DNA from: Bacillus hominis
GTDB lineage: Bacteria > Bacillota > Bacilli > Bacillales > Bacillaceae_G
DNA: 47,677 bases
Direction of reading: 5' to 3'
Assembly: GCF_018332515.1 (NCBI RefSeq)
Contig: NZ_BOQD01000001.1
Span: 1-47,677, forward strand
Under the pieces are notes generated by a model. The model had not been told where the DNA came from. It saw only the letters and a list, made by a program, of their open reading frames with translations, and ran no database searches. The translations under genes and the position numbers were made by a program. Below are positions 1 to 9,182 of this stretch, one piece after another (position 1 is the stretch's first letter; every line of letters starts with the position of its first letter).

Positions 1-12
1 ATACTATTCACA

Positions 13-44
13 AAAAGGTCCTAGTCCCCTAGAACCTTTTTTAT
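13..44 (-). terminator. Rho-independent terminator
   Basis: A hairpin with arms AAAAAGGT.CTAG and CTAG.ACCTTTTT closes a four-base loop. On the minus strand it ends in a run of T, so it probably ends the leftward transcript that carries the NERD gene and the small ORF after it. The symmetric A and T tracts mean it could work in both directions. Confidence 0.75.
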
Positions 45-52
45 TAGGAAAT

Positions 53-166
53 TCACTTATTTTTCTTCATCATAAAATATTTAGGGTCGCCTTTTAGTTT
101 GTAATACTTCATGTTAAGACGAATAGCTACTATGGAGATTACTAAAAAACCTATTACATATAACAT
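53..166 (-). CDS. small single-pass membrane protein (37 aa)
   Basis: A short open frame follows the NERD gene in the same direction. It starts MLYVIGFLVISIVAIRLN, a hydrophobic segment of about 16 residues, and ends in a Lys-rich tail, so a single membrane span with a cytoplasmic basic end is likely. The upstream sequence GGGGAAAGAGAGAC gives only a weak ribosome binding site. It lies between the NERD gene and the terminator, so it would be the last gene of the transcript. I do not recognise a family, and a chance ORF remains possible. Confidence 0.4.
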   Translation of the reverse strand: MLYVIGFLVISIVAIRLNMKYYKLKGDPKYFMMKKNK

Positions 167-185
167 GTCTCTCTTTCCCCATTTC

Positions 186-824
186 TTATTGTTTAGCGAA
201 CTTATTATGTAAATACTTCACATGTTTCTTTTCAACATCCTTATCCATAATGTTCGCTCGTAATATTGTTTGGTAGATGTGCTGGACCTCATCATTTGTT
301 AGTTGCGCTTCAGTATATGATTCAATACATTTTTGTAGATCGTTATAATACAGGACATGTTTATCTTTAGATTGAACATTTACTCTTTTTAGACTGCATT
401 TTGGATGGAACGCTGCAATAGAGATGGACGGCAGCTGTTGTTCCATTACCCATTCAATAGCTTTTATATGTTTATAATTTTGTCGAAATGGATTTTGAAA
501 AGAAGATTTCTTTCTAAAAATACCCTGTGTCCACCTTGCAGCTTTCTCATTTCCATAGATCCATCCTTCGTAGTTTTTCGTCTCTATAACAAATACACCG
601 GTTTCCGCGATAACAATATGGTCAATTTGCGTTGTATCACCATACTCAGTATGAATCGTAACATCATGTAACACGCAATACTTTTCTGAATCCAATTTGC
701 TCAATGTACGCTTCACTAATTTTTCTCCGACTTTCCCTTTCCATTTTGGCACATGTTTTTTCACAACAAAATTTAATGGAATTAGAATTGCAATGAGAAT
801 TAACTCGAATATCAATACTTTCAT
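186..824 (-). CDS. membrane-anchored NERD-domain (nuclease-related) protein
   Basis: The first 20 or so residues are hydrophobic (FELILIAILIPLNFVV) and look like a membrane anchor. From about residue 29 comes a NERD domain: the GEKLVKRTL helix, then QIDHIVIAETGVFVIETKN with the conserved D-H and E-x-K of the restriction-endonuclease-like fold, then a GWIYGN..ARW motif. NERD proteins are predicted nucleases found often on Bacillus plasmids; their substrates are mostly unknown. The start has a good AGGAGG-like site (AAAGGAGG before ATG). Length of 212 residues is normal for a stand-alone NERD protein. The fold is clear by motif; nuclease activity is inferred. Confidence 0.8.
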   Translation of the reverse strand: MKVLIFELILIAILIPLNFVVKKHVPKWKGKVGEKLVKRTLSKLDSEKYCVLHDVTIHTEYGDTTQIDHIVIAETGVFVIETKNYEGWIYGNEKAARWTQGIFRKKSSFQNPFRQNYKHIKAIEWVMEQQLPSISIAAFHPKCSLKRVNVQSKDKHVLYYNDLQKCIESYTEAQLTNDEVQHIYQTILRANIMDKDVEKKHVKYLHNKFAKQ

Positions 825-840
825 TATAAAATCCTCCTTT

Positions 841-1224
841 TCATACTCTTACGTTTCTGCGCATTAGACGATAGATATATGTTTCTAATCCTAAAATAAA
901 ATATGAGATACATAAGCCTTTTATCACCATCTCTACAAATCCTAAGGCTAATGAAAGAAGGAGCCCGCCCCTAAACGGAAACGGTCTTGTCACTCTTCGA
1001 TTTACTGGCTTTTCAATAACTCCAAAATTTGCCCAGGTAGGCAAACGCTTTTCCACATTCTTTACAGTGCCCGTTAATCCGTATTTAAGCGATAAAATGA
1101 AACATCCAATTAATAAATAAACGATAGATGAAAAATAGATAGATAGACTTATAACAATGATTGTAAGCAACCAACCTATTAAAATAGAATTCCGCAAAGC
1201 AATATATTCCCGATTTCTTTTCAA
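841..1224 (-). CDS. membrane protein of unknown function
   Basis: The product is about 127 residues with two or three hydrophobic segments: residues about 14-30 (ILIGWLLTIIVISLSIYF), 31-45, and a C-terminal one (SLALGFVEMVIKGLCISYFIL). The start is uncertain. An ATG at 1233 directly abuts the AAAGGA ribosome binding site, which is too close, while the TTG at 1224 has nine bases of spacing and gives MKRNREYIALRN. It lies immediately upstream of the NERD gene in the same direction, so the two may be co-transcribed. No family recognised. The short Arg-rich loop between the membrane segments suggests a cytoplasmic connector. Confidence 0.55.
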   Translation of the reverse strand: MKRNREYIALRNSILIGWLLTIIVISLSIYFSSIVYLLIGCFILSLKYGLTGTVKNVEKRLPTWANFGVIEKPVNRRVTRPFPFRGGLLLSLALGFVEMVIKGLCISYFILGLETYIYRLMRRNVRV

Positions 1225-1273
1225 AACAAACATTCCTTTCAAAATAAATTAGGGTGTTTTTAAATGGAAAATA

Positions 1274-1302
1274 TTTACATTTAAAAATAAGCATGATATG
1301 AT
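1274..1302 (+). promoter_or_regulatory. sigma-A-type promoter for the plus-strand pair
   Basis: TTTACA at 1274-1279 and TATGAT at 1297-1302 are separated by 17 bases, close to the vegetative consensus. It points at the gene starting at 1350. It lies in the divergent gap with the minus-strand membrane gene. Confidence 0.7.
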
Positions 1303-1349
1303 ACGTCTATATTAAATTTTGAAATAGCCTATAAAGGATTGTGATAGAT

Positions 1350-1934
1350 ATGTTAAAACTTGTAGTAGATAATACCGTAACAGAACCGGAACCAAAAACA
1401 GATTCAGCTTTTTCAAACTTTTTCACCTGCAAAGACTGCGTATATTATCTTTCAAAATCAGATTCTTGTAGTCTACAATTAGCAGCTGATTCAAATAATC
1501 CCCATATCCCTTATGAATGTGGGAACTTTGAAGAAACCTATGAAATTGGAACGGAAGATCCATTGAATTCACATATACATCAACGACTTCGTGAAGAAAA
1601 AGCGCAAATCTTAACTGAAAATTATCCAGCACAACCTTCTATTGATCCGATTCATAAAGATGCAATGTGGTATGGAACAATAGATTTTGGTTGTTGGATT
1701 GTAAATGACTCAAAAAAACGCTTTACTCTTGCAGAACAAGTTCCTTTTAATAATAACTGCCCAGAAAAATATGCTTCTCCTTTCCCTTTACATGATCACG
1801 GAGCAAAAGAAGGCATCAGACACTATATGTGCTGGTATGTGAACGAAAAGGGCATAGGCGAATACCATCTACTTATTGGCGGTGTCATCATGAAAATTGC
1901 AGAAGGAGTTAGGAAACTTGGATTCAATGACTAA
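1350..1934 (+). CDS. hypothetical Cys-containing soluble protein
   Basis: The product of 194 residues is soluble and acidic. It has an N-terminal cysteine cluster, CKDCVYYL followed by a further Cys after SDS and another in YECGNF, spaced like a small zinc-binding knuckle. A C-terminal half rich in aromatic residues follows (MWYGTIDFGCWIV, MCWYVNEKGIGEYHLL). I chose ATG 1350 because AAAGGA lies ten bases before it; the upstream GTG at 1341 would sit too close. It overlaps the next gene by eight bases, which implies translational coupling. I do not recognise the family; metal binding is inferred only from the Cys spacing. Confidence 0.7.
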   Translation: MLKLVVDNTVTEPEPKTDSAFSNFFTCKDCVYYLSKSDSCSLQLAADSNNPHIPYECGNFEETYEIGTEDPLNSHIHQRLREEKAQILTENYPAQPSIDPIHKDAMWYGTIDFGCWIVNDSKKRFTLAEQVPFNNNCPEKYASPFPLHDHGAKEGIRHYMCWYVNEKGIGEYHLLIGGVIMKIAEGVRKLGFND

Positions 1935-2532
1935 TCACATCTATAAGAAAAGAATGTTAGAACATACAATAGTATTTACCCTGGTACACCTCGTACCAAT
2001 TCTTATTTCAACCAGCATCATATATTTAGCCATAGAACTTTCTAATTCGGAGTGGCATATTTTGCTTAGTTATGAAGGGATATTTACAATTCTGTTCCTT
2101 ATAACGAGGTTCCTAGTCTTTCAAACAAAGACAAGTATTCTTTCTATGAAACAATACGAGAAATGGTTTTCCGAGTTAAATATTATTTTAGTTTCCATTT
2201 TCCTTGTCAGTTTTGCAGGCATACCAGCTCTACTACAAGTTGTGTTCATTCTACAAATGGCACTCACTTTCTATCTGTTAGAGCGTAGTTGTCTGTATAT
2301 CGAAAGATTGACAATACATAATCTCTATACAATACAAGAAATCATTTGCGACAAAAAACAACTAAAAATTGATCGAATTATTCCCTATAATGAGGAACAC
2401 GGAACTCTTACCATTCAAACTAAAGATGAACAATATTTTTTATATAGAGCAGTGTATCTAAGTGGCATATTATCTCCTATAACTAAGGAAACATTTGCGG
2501 AATATGAAAGAAGTAACCTAATGGGTAGATAA
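1927..2532 (+). CDS. multi-pass membrane protein of unknown function
   Basis: The product of about 201 residues has four hydrophobic stretches in its first two thirds (TIVFTLVHLVPILISTSII; GIFTILFLITRFLVF; IILVSIFLVSFAGIPALLQVV; VVFILQMALTFYLLE) and a soluble C-terminal region of about 60 residues. The start is taken as ATG 1927, inside the end of the previous gene, since earlier in-frame candidates are weak codons. The pair shares one promoter and one terminator and so forms a two-gene operon. A working hypothesis is that the upstream Cys-containing protein acts with this membrane protein; nothing in the sequence shows how. Confidence 0.65.
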   Translation: MTNHIYKKRMLEHTIVFTLVHLVPILISTSIIYLAIELSNSEWHILLSYEGIFTILFLITRFLVFQTKTSILSMKQYEKWFSELNIILVSIFLVSFAGIPALLQVVFILQMALTFYLLERSCLYIERLTIHNLYTIQEIICDKKQLKIDRIIPYNEEHGTLTIQTKDEQYFLYRAVYLSGILSPITKETFAEYERSNLMGR

Positions 2533-2565
2533 AAGGTACTGAATTTAGATTCAGTACCTTTTCTA
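2531..2565. terminator. bidirectional terminator between convergent genes
   Basis: Perfect 13-bp arms AAAGGTACTGAAT and ATTCAGTACCTTT with A and T tracts on the two sides. It separates the plus-strand pair from the converging minus-strand membrane gene. Confidence 0.9.
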
Positions 2566-2582
2566 TCTTTATATATGGTTCT

Positions 2583-3218
2583 TTACATATTAGCAAATAG
2601 CCATGGAGCGAGTACGGCTAACATACACAGCAAACAAGATCCTGTTATGACACGGTTAGACCAACGATAATACTCAGGCTGTTTCGTACTTTCATGAATC
2701 TTTCTTAAACGAATACCTGCAATTAACATAAATGGTGTGAAAATAAGTGCTGTTGCTTTAAACAGGTCTAAAAAATCCGTAAAGATGTTCATAAACGAAA
2801 ATACATCGGAACTAAATAAGAAGTACACACTTAGTCTCATGGACATCATGCTAATAAATGAGAAAATCATACTCCCAGTCGCCCACTTCATCCATTGACC
2901 ATTCTTTGTAATTAATGCCATAACCATGACAATAACGCCTAATACGAATGAAATAGAAAAGATATTTACTCCTACTTTAAAAGCCGGTGCATACATACCT
3001 TCAATCTTTTGTATGATTGATGAGCCAAATGAATCATCTTTCTCTGTTGCTTTTGCTCGATTGTTTAATCCCTTTTGAAAGGACGACGAAAGTTCGCTCC
3101 CTTTTCCTTCATTAAAACTTGGTTTTACAGAAGCTTGAGCCGCTTGTAAGGGTATAAGTAGTAAAATCATTAAAATAAGCGTACATAGGACTCCAATCAT
3201 CCCTTTTTCTTGTTTCAT
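2583..3218 (-). CDS. exported-then-membrane protein, four predicted spans
   Basis: An N-terminal signal-like segment (GVLCTLILMILLLIPLQAAQAS, with a possible AQA-S cleavage site) is followed by about 45 polar residues and then three or four membrane spans up to the C terminus (ending LLCMLAVLAPWLFANM). The start ATG at 3218 overlaps the stop codon of the upstream gene (TGATG), so the two are translationally coupled. The signal-plus-spans layout recalls pilin-like or channel subunits of conjugation systems, but no mating-pair genes are visible nearby, so I leave the function open. Length 211 residues. Confidence 0.6.
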   Translation of the reverse strand: MKQEKGMIGVLCTLILMILLLIPLQAAQASVKPSFNEGKGSELSSSFQKGLNNRAKATEKDDSFGSSIIQKIEGMYAPAFKVGVNIFSISFVLGVIVMVMALITKNGQWMKWATGSMIFSFISMMSMRLSVYFLFSSDVFSFMNIFTDFLDLFKATALIFTPFMLIAGIRLRKIHESTKQPEYYRWSNRVITGSCLLCMLAVLAPWLFANM

Positions 3219-3847
3219 CACACATCACCCGCTAATTTCGGTTTAACGCTTTTTAATTTGATTTGATTTCCTTCCGCAACATAATAAAGATCTGCTGCAT
3301 AATAGATATTTGCTTTCGTATATGCTCCCATAATAGCATTCGCAATTTCTTCCTTCTCTACTGCAATGTATGTTTCATTTTCATTGTAAAATTCAATTTC
3401 AATTCGATTAATATTATTATTTAGTACTGTGATATGTAACTCTTTTAGGCTATCTAGACGATTTCCTAATCCACATACTAATTTAAATACTTTATTTGCA
3501 ATTGTTGGTGGTTTAACATAAGTCGTATTAAAATGAAGAGTTTCATCATCTATCACACCATCTTCTTCAACTTCACACGTCATAATAAAAGAATGATTTT
3601 GCTTTTCGATTTCTTGTTGACTCAACTTACGATCAATGACATACTTCACGCTTGTTGACAAGTTTTCTATATATTCATCCAGTTCGGTATTTGAAATTTT
3701 AACCTCTGAGAATTCCGGAAAAATCATGTAAGCATGTACATTTGAGCTACTTTTACTTACACGTAATACCTGAACTTGTTTCTTTTCATAGCGCACCGTT
3801 TGTTCTAATTTTTCTACTACATTGTTACTTAGGGAATTAATAATCAT
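3218..3847 (-). CDS. hypothetical soluble protein
   Basis: The product of 209 residues has no membrane segment or signal peptide. It is a mixed alpha/beta sequence with a long central stretch of alternating hydrophobic residues. AAAGGTGAATGTAA precedes the ATG, a good ribosome binding site. It ends in the TGA that overlaps the start of the following membrane-protein gene, so the two are likely to work together. I do not recognise the family. Confidence 0.6.
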   Translation of the reverse strand: MIINSLSNNVVEKLEQTVRYEKKQVQVLRVSKSSSNVHAYMIFPEFSEVKISNTELDEYIENLSTSVKYVIDRKLSQQEIEKQNHSFIMTCEVEEDGVIDDETLHFNTTYVKPPTIANKVFKLVCGLGNRLDSLKELHITVLNNNINRIEIEFYNENETYIAVEKEEIANAIMGAYTKANIYYAADLYYVAEGNQIKLKSVKPKLAGDV

Positions 3848-4177
3848 TTACATTCACCTTTCAAAATTGTTATTTTTTAAATCATAAATATTTTTACTTC
3901 ATATAATCCTCATGTTTGGATTTAATCTATTTTAAGCATTGTTATATTGCGGAGAGTTCTCAGTTCTCCTGTTTTAAGATTATAATCACTTAATCTTAAA
4001 CATTTTAATATTACAATGACGTACAATGTCTCATTATAGTCGAATATTCTTATATGGTGAATCATTCTGTCCCACTCATTTGTACAAAAATAAAAAAATG
4101 TTTTATCCTTGTACAAATGAGTGGAAAAATGCTGCATTCATACTATCTATCTATAAAAATACAACTAGGAAATTAAT
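3848..4177. other. gene-free interval with two inverted repeats
   Basis: No convincing gene. It holds an inverted repeat TTAAGATTA/TAATCTTAA at 3974-3999 and a much longer one at 4072-4124. Overlapping ORFs on both strands here run through the palindromes and have no ribosome binding site. Confidence 0.6.
4072..4124. repeat. perfect 16-bp inverted repeat with 21-base spacer
   Basis: The arms CCACTCATTTGTACAA (4072-4087) and TTGTACAAATGAGTGG (4109-4124) match perfectly. Neither side carries a T tract, so it does not look like an intrinsic terminator. It could be a protein-binding site or the remains of a mobile element. Confidence 0.85.
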
Positions 4178-4891
4178 TTATATATTCCCTAGTTGTCTAT
4201 CGCTCCATTCAACTAATGTATAAGAATACGGTGAATCAATTTGTAATTCTAAATACAACGGTCGATTTTCTGGTAAGATTTCTCCCTCTGTATGAATCCA
4301 ATAACGCTTGTTATCCGACATATTCAGTACGCGTGTCAGTCCTTGTTCTCGTCTTATTACTTTTGCAGTCCACCCAACCCGATTCATATCTTCTACCTCT
4401 GATACTCCTTGTGGAAAAGGTAGATTCTGTTCTGTTTCTAGTGGGATTGGCAACTGTTCTAGTTCCGAAAACATCTCCTCATATTTAAATACTTCCTCTG
4501 GTATATCCTCATCGCTCGGAAAAGGAATTTCATATTCTGCTTCAGAAGCAGGAGTATGATGAAATTCTTCAGCATACTCCACTTCTTTTGCAACTTCCTT
4601 GTCCTGCTCAAACGCTTTTTCTTCTTCGCCTACATTTATTCGAATAGATGTAGCAACTAAATCGTATATATTGGCTACATCCTTTTCTAAGGTAATCTCT
4701 TTCGTTGGAACAGTAACACGTTCTTGTTCCCTACCAATAGGTCTATTTTCTCTCGGACACCAATAAACAGGTCGTTCCACCGGTTCTGGCCCTTTTTCTT
4801 TTTTCTTCTCTTCTATCAACATGTTTCTTTTGGTTTTGCAAACTACATAAACCATATAGCAAATTAGTGCGATAAGAAGTTTCGTAAACAT
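4178..4891 (-). CDS. membrane-anchored acidic protein of unknown function
   Basis: An N-terminal hydrophobic anchor (MFTKLLIALICYMVYVVCK) is followed by a basic patch, then a long Glu-rich low-complexity region from about residue 60 to 160, and a C-terminal domain of about 70 residues containing GWTAKVIRREQG and WIHTEGEILPENRPLYLEL. I chose ATG 4891 because GAGAGGGGAAAGTC precedes it at good spacing. It follows the helicase stop codon by 16 bases and is the last gene of the helicase operon. The acidic linker may hold a folded C-terminal domain away from the membrane. Family not recognised. Confidence 0.6.
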   Translation of the reverse strand: MFTKLLIALICYMVYVVCKTKRNMLIEEKKKEKGPEPVERPVYWCPRENRPIGREQERVTVPTKEITLEKDVANIYDLVATSIRINVGEEEKAFEQDKEVAKEVEYAEEFHHTPASEAEYEIPFPSDEDIPEEVFKYEEMFSELEQLPIPLETEQNLPFPQGVSEVEDMNRVGWTAKVIRREQGLTRVLNMSDNKRYWIHTEGEILPENRPLYLELQIDSPYSYTLVEWSDRQLGNI

Positions 4892-4907
4892 GACTTTCCC
4901 CTCTCGT

Positions 4908-6556
4908 TTAACCAAATAAATCAAACTCAAATTGTCCTTCAATTACTTTATTTTTTCGTTTTCCTTTTCCTTTCTTTTGAGAACCATCTACTTCCACAAT
5001 CAATTCATCCCAGAGTGTAATGTCTTGTTTTTGTACAAGCATACGCTTATCGGCATTCAATGTTGTTAAAGTACGTATGATATCTTCTACATTCCCGTCA
5101 ATTTCAAGTTTACGTTGCTTTACTACAACGCCAGGAACTTTTTCTTCTTGGATATATTCAACGGCTTTTTGCACAAATTTCGCATCTTCCATATACGATA
5201 CGTCAAATGTACTCGGTAATGTTTTCACCCAGTTTGTAAATTGGATCTCAATTGATTCAAACACTGGTGTAATTACTTTACCGATATTTGCAAGTACTCG
5301 CTTAGATTCTTCCGATGCTGCCTGTGTCCACTCTTCTGTTGAACCTTTTAATTGATTCCCGCTTTTAATATTTTGGATTAATAACGTCTGAAGATCTCCT
5401 GTATCACCAAGCATTGCATTCAGTCCATCACTTGTTGCATCACCATTCATTGCTTCAGCAGCTTTATTCTTTTGGGCAATTAATTGCGCCATCTGTTCTT
5501 GGAATGTTTCTCGATATCCAAGATAGAAAGTTCTGCATTGCTTTGTTTGACCAATGCGCCAATGTCTTCTTGCAGCCTGATTTAATGTAAATAAGCTGAA
5601 TGATAATTGGTAGAAAATTAATGTTGGCGTCGCCAGCAAGTCCAATCCTACCTTAACTAATTCTTGTGAACAGATGATAACATTCACACCGCTATTTACT
5701 TGCTCTTTTAACCATGCACTGCGCTTTGGCGGAGTAACTGTATTCGTACGAAGTATAGCTACTTTTGCCCCAGGCACTTGCTCTGCAACCTTTTGTAAAC
5801 GAGGCTGAATGTCTCGTTCTTTCACTGTAGATCCTGTATCAGATACATAAATGATGGTTGGACGGCCTTCAGAGATTTCAGTATGCAATATTTCTTGCAG
5901 CTTCTTCTCCTTCGGCTGTATACAATCCTCATCAAATCTGAATTCTTCGTTGGACCAAACTAATTCTCTTTCCGCATTATCTAAGTGATAGTTTGGGTAG
6001 TGATTCATATTGTCTGGATACGAATTTCCTGTACGAATATAAGAGAGCCATAGTTTCCCAACATCTGGTGTACCTTTCGCCCCTTCAATCGCCTTCTCAA
6101 AAGATTCTTTCATATGCTCATAAGCCTGTTTTTGTTCTTCTGACATATCGACAAGAATCGTAGGTACATTAATTAACTCCACAGGATTTGGCCACACATC
6201 TTTTAAGCGCACATTAATGGTTGTATCCATTAAAAATTGGGTAAACACATAAGGTGAAATACCAGGTACGACCTTGGTTTTATCTAAATTACCTTGTGCT
6301 CCACGTGAAGCTATATTAGATGTGACCTCACCATCATGGTAATATGTTCTCTCGATATTTCCGTAGGTTTCATTCCATTCCATTAAAGAACTGTATTCAA
6401 ACCCACTTTTCACCATTTTTTGAGGGAACAGACGCCATAACGTATAGAATACGTCGCTTGCGCGCCCACCAAATAATGTACCTGTTCCAGCTACGACTTT
6501 CTTACAAACCCTTGCTAAACTTCCTAAAGCAGTTCCTTGTGCTGTTTCACTCTTTA
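4908..6556 (-). CDS. SF2/SNF2-like DNA helicase, 3' exon (C-terminal half)
   Basis: This is the second exon of the helicase whose first exon is at 9183-10830. It begins, in phase, with the two bases that complete the Leu codon of DEVHELKS and continues ETAQGTALGSLA and then GTGTLFGG, a helicase motif III-like region. Later regions include VNVIICSQELVKVGLDL (motif V-like) and LNQAARRHWRIGQ (motif VI, with the arginine finger). The C terminus is Lys-rich. Spliced length is about 1098 residues. An in-frame TTG in the intron could make it look like an independent gene starting MEITSK, but those residues are intron sequence. Function by family: ATP-dependent DNA translocase or helicase; a role in plasmid replication is inferred from context. 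Confidence 0.85.
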
Positions 6557-9182
6557 ATAGCGATAGGTAAGGTTTTGAAGTAATCTCCACCTTTTCCCCC
6601 GCTCCACACCGTACGTGAACCTTTCAGCTCATACGGCGTTCCCTCTAGTTTTATCTAATAGTAATTCTTTCGAGTTTACATAGCTTCCTGAGTTGGTTGA
6701 TTTTCTCAATTTGTTTTGTGTGCAATCGTAATCTATTAACATACCTTAGTACGGTGCCTTCTAGTGATGCATGGATTAATGTATGGATATCTTTATGAAC
6801 GATAATAAGATTCTGAAACTCATCTGTTCCACCAAGGAAAGTGGGTTTCTTATGATGACAGTGAACATCTCTAGCTTTAAGCGGTAATCCAGTAATAAAA
6901 CATTTCCCTTTTTGTGCGGAATATTTGGATAGTCTATTGTCCATATATTCGATGCTTCTATTAGGAAGTCTGGATTTCATCAGCTCGGTAAGTTCTTTGT
7001 CCCAATCGAATACTTTTTCATCTGTATAGGGGTTAATGGACTGTGAATAATTTAGATTATTCTTTGTTGTAACCTGTCCTATAGGAAAAAGATATACACC
7101 TGCTACCCTGTATGTTTTACGTGTATTTTTGTAAAACTTTAGGTATGCCCCTTTCTCTGGAAGTTCATTGGGCTTGCCATACCATGCAATTTTTTTCAGT
7201 CGGTTGTTAAGAGTTCGTAAAACCCTATATTCAATGTCGCTCATATCCTTAACAATGTGAGTAGCATATTGGAAATTATTTTGGACTCCTAATACTACTG
7301 AATTGTAAAGATTTGCATTGCCGGCCGAAGGATGCTTTTGTATCTCATAGATTCTTTCTTTTAATTTCGTGATGATTTGTTTTTGTTTGTCATCATCTAT
7401 ATGCGAGAAGAATACCCTTTTGTTTCCCTTGATAGTAGATTTAAATTTATAACCTAAGAAGGAAGAAGACTTCTTTCGAAGATTAATAATTTTTGATTTA
7501 TTTGGTGAGATTTCAAGCTTTAGTCTTTTATTTAAAAAATCAACTACTGCATGAAACCATTTAACCGCTGAATCGTGAGTGTTAGTCATGATTCTAAAAT
7601 CATCTGCGTACCTCACTAAGAATCCTTCTTTAAGTTTAGAATTTCTTCTAAGGTTAACGTATTTGGAATAGTTGACGGAGTATTGGTACCTCGTTTCAAA
7701 GCATTCCCATTGATCGGCTACCCATTGGTCTAAGTCATTGAGGACAATGTTAGATAGCAGTGGTGAAAGAATTCCACCTTGGGGTACGCCTTTTGTTGGT
7801 ATACCTTCTCCTTTAATCGGTGCTTTAAGCATTTTGCTAATTACAGCGATTACTCGTTTGTCTCTTATGCCAATATTCCAGACTTGTTTAAGAAGAATGG
7901 AGTGATTTACATTATCAAAGAAACCTTTTATATCAATATCAACCGTGTAGTGATATTTATTGATATTTACTAATGTTTGAACTCTTGCAACCGCATGTCG
8001 TGTAGTACGTGTTGGCCTAAAACCATAAGAATGATTGTAGAATTTCCCTTCGCATATTGGTTCCAGAACGTTCAGGAACATTTGTTGGACGATTCTGTCT
8101 TGTATGCAAGCAATACCTAAAGGTCTTTTCCCTTTTGAGTAATTTTTATCTATCCATACACGTCTAACCGATTTTGGTTTGTAGTTTAACACTAGTTCTC
8201 TCATATAATGAATGAACTCATCTTGATTAGTATTAGCAAGATCCCAAATTGTTTTGTCATCAGTACCCGGGGTTTTTGAACCGGTGTTTGATTTAACTTG
8301 CCTATATGCTAATAAAATATTTTCATCCGAAATGACAATCTCTAGTAGGTTCTTGAAATTCTTAGTACCCTCACGACTTCTTTGGAATAAATCATTCTGT
8401 ATTCCTGTGAAATCGTAGTATTGTTTATGTCGATTTGCTATCGCGCTCATTGGTGTAGAAATCAGCTCCTCTAAGTGATTTCCAACTCACCTTCTTACCC
8501 GAAATATGAGCTACAACTCTAACTCGAATTTCTATTAGTAAAACTAGACTTGGGCCTATCCCTCCACTATGTTTCCATAGCTTCAACGGTACTGTGACCC
8601 TACTTTCACAACCATAAACACATTTCGATTCATTATTGAATCTTATAGTGAACTTCCCACTGATAGGTGTTTGGTATAGAAGTTGGCTGCTTACCACGTT
8701 CCAATATACCTAGCTTTACATATACCCTTAGATGGCTGCTTTACACCTGTGAGCCTTATAGTCTCTTTGTTGACTATGCCGATTTTCATAACGAATAATC
8801 TTACTCATCGGTATCTCACACTACATAAGTAGCAAGAAAGGTTTCCCATTCTTTAGTCCTATAGGCGCGTACATTCGCAGTCTTCGTCAGTTCCCCATGG
8901 AACATTCTCATCATAGGTATTTTATAGCGTCCCGGCCTATCTCTAACCATACCCTCTCTGTAAGAGTGGCTTTAGAATTAGATTCAGCCGACTTCACCTA
9001 GTTTCATACATAACGCAATGTATCTCTATCAAGATAAATGCATGCAGGAGTATTAGACTGTCAGTTTCAGCTCAACATGACGGCTTTCATTCCTGACATC
9101 GGTATATCAGTTGTACCTAAAATACTTTTAGGCCACCTATTTCGTATCAATTAAGCGACACTTATAAGGTAACGTGTCACAC
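6557..9182 (-). mobile_element. group II intron A in the helicase gene
   Basis: The 5' end reads GTGTGACACG, matching the group II GUGYG consensus, and follows the exon end GAAT. The ribozyme 5' domains span 9182 to 8451, the reverse transcriptase ORF lies in domain IV, and a domain V hairpin (about 6604-6642) with GCCGTATGAG and CACGTACGGT arms lies near the 3' end, which reads CTTACCTATCGCTAT. Removing 9182-6557 joins exons in frame inside the Walker B region. A loop at 8791-8796 (minus-strand ATTCGT) can pair with the exon end ACGAAT as EBS1/IBS1. The intron looks mobile and splicing-competent. Confidence 0.9.
6651..8450 (-). CDS. ltrA: group II intron reverse transcriptase/maturase with HNH endonuclease
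   Basis: This 599-residue multifunctional intron-encoded protein has reverse transcriptase motifs in order: RRVWIDKNYSKGKRPLGI, YGFRPTRTTRHA, VDIDIKGFFDNV, GVPQGGILSPLLSN, and the catalytic VRYADDF. These are followed by the maturase X domain and a C-terminal HNH-type region with CFITGLPL, HCHHKK and HTLIHA. It would help the RNA fold for splicing and carry the intron to new sites by target-primed reverse transcription. The active-site YADD is intact and there is no frameshift. It belongs to domain IV of intron A. Confidence 0.95.
   Translation of the reverse strand: MSAIANRHKQYYDFTGIQNDLFQRSREGTKNFKNLLEIVISDENILLAYRQVKSNTGSKTPGTDDKTIWDLANTNQDEFIHYMRELVLNYKPKSVRRVWIDKNYSKGKRPLGIACIQDRIVQQMFLNVLEPICEGKFYNHSYGFRPTRTTRHAVARVQTLVNINKYHYTVDIDIKGFFDNVNHSILLKQVWNIGIRDKRVIAVISKMLKAPIKGEGIPTKGVPQGGILSPLLSNIVLNDLDQWVADQWECFETRYQYSVNYSKYVNLRRNSKLKEGFLVRYADDFRIMTNTHDSAVKWFHAVVDFLNKRLKLEISPNKSKIINLRKKSSSFLGYKFKSTIKGNKRVFFSHIDDDKQKQIITKLKERIYEIQKHPSAGNANLYNSVVLGVQNNFQYATHIVKDMSDIEYRVLRTLNNRLKKIAWYGKPNELPEKGAYLKFYKNTRKTYRVAGVYLFPIGQVTTKNNLNYSQSINPYTDEKVFDWDKELTELMKSRLPNRSIEYMDNRLSKYSAQKGKCFITGLPLKARDVHCHHKKPTFLGGTDEFQNLIIVHKDIHTLIHASLEGTVLRYVNRLRLHTKQIEKINQLRKLCKLERITIR

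Noticed and set aside
2583-3218. Conjugation pilin or VirB6-type subunit
   Set aside because: Signal peptide plus membrane spans are suggestive, but no ATPase, coupling protein or relaxase gene is present in the window.
3922-4223. Overlapping ORFs on both strands in the 3.9-4.2 kb gap
   Set aside because: They read through the inverted repeat, overlap each other and lack ribosome binding sites.
6557-6590. Gene start MEITSK for the helicase C-terminal half
   Set aside because: The same residues occur at the starts of the methyltransferase and, as MEIASK, the HEPN frame. They are translations of the conserved intron 3' end, and removing the intron restores a better frame.
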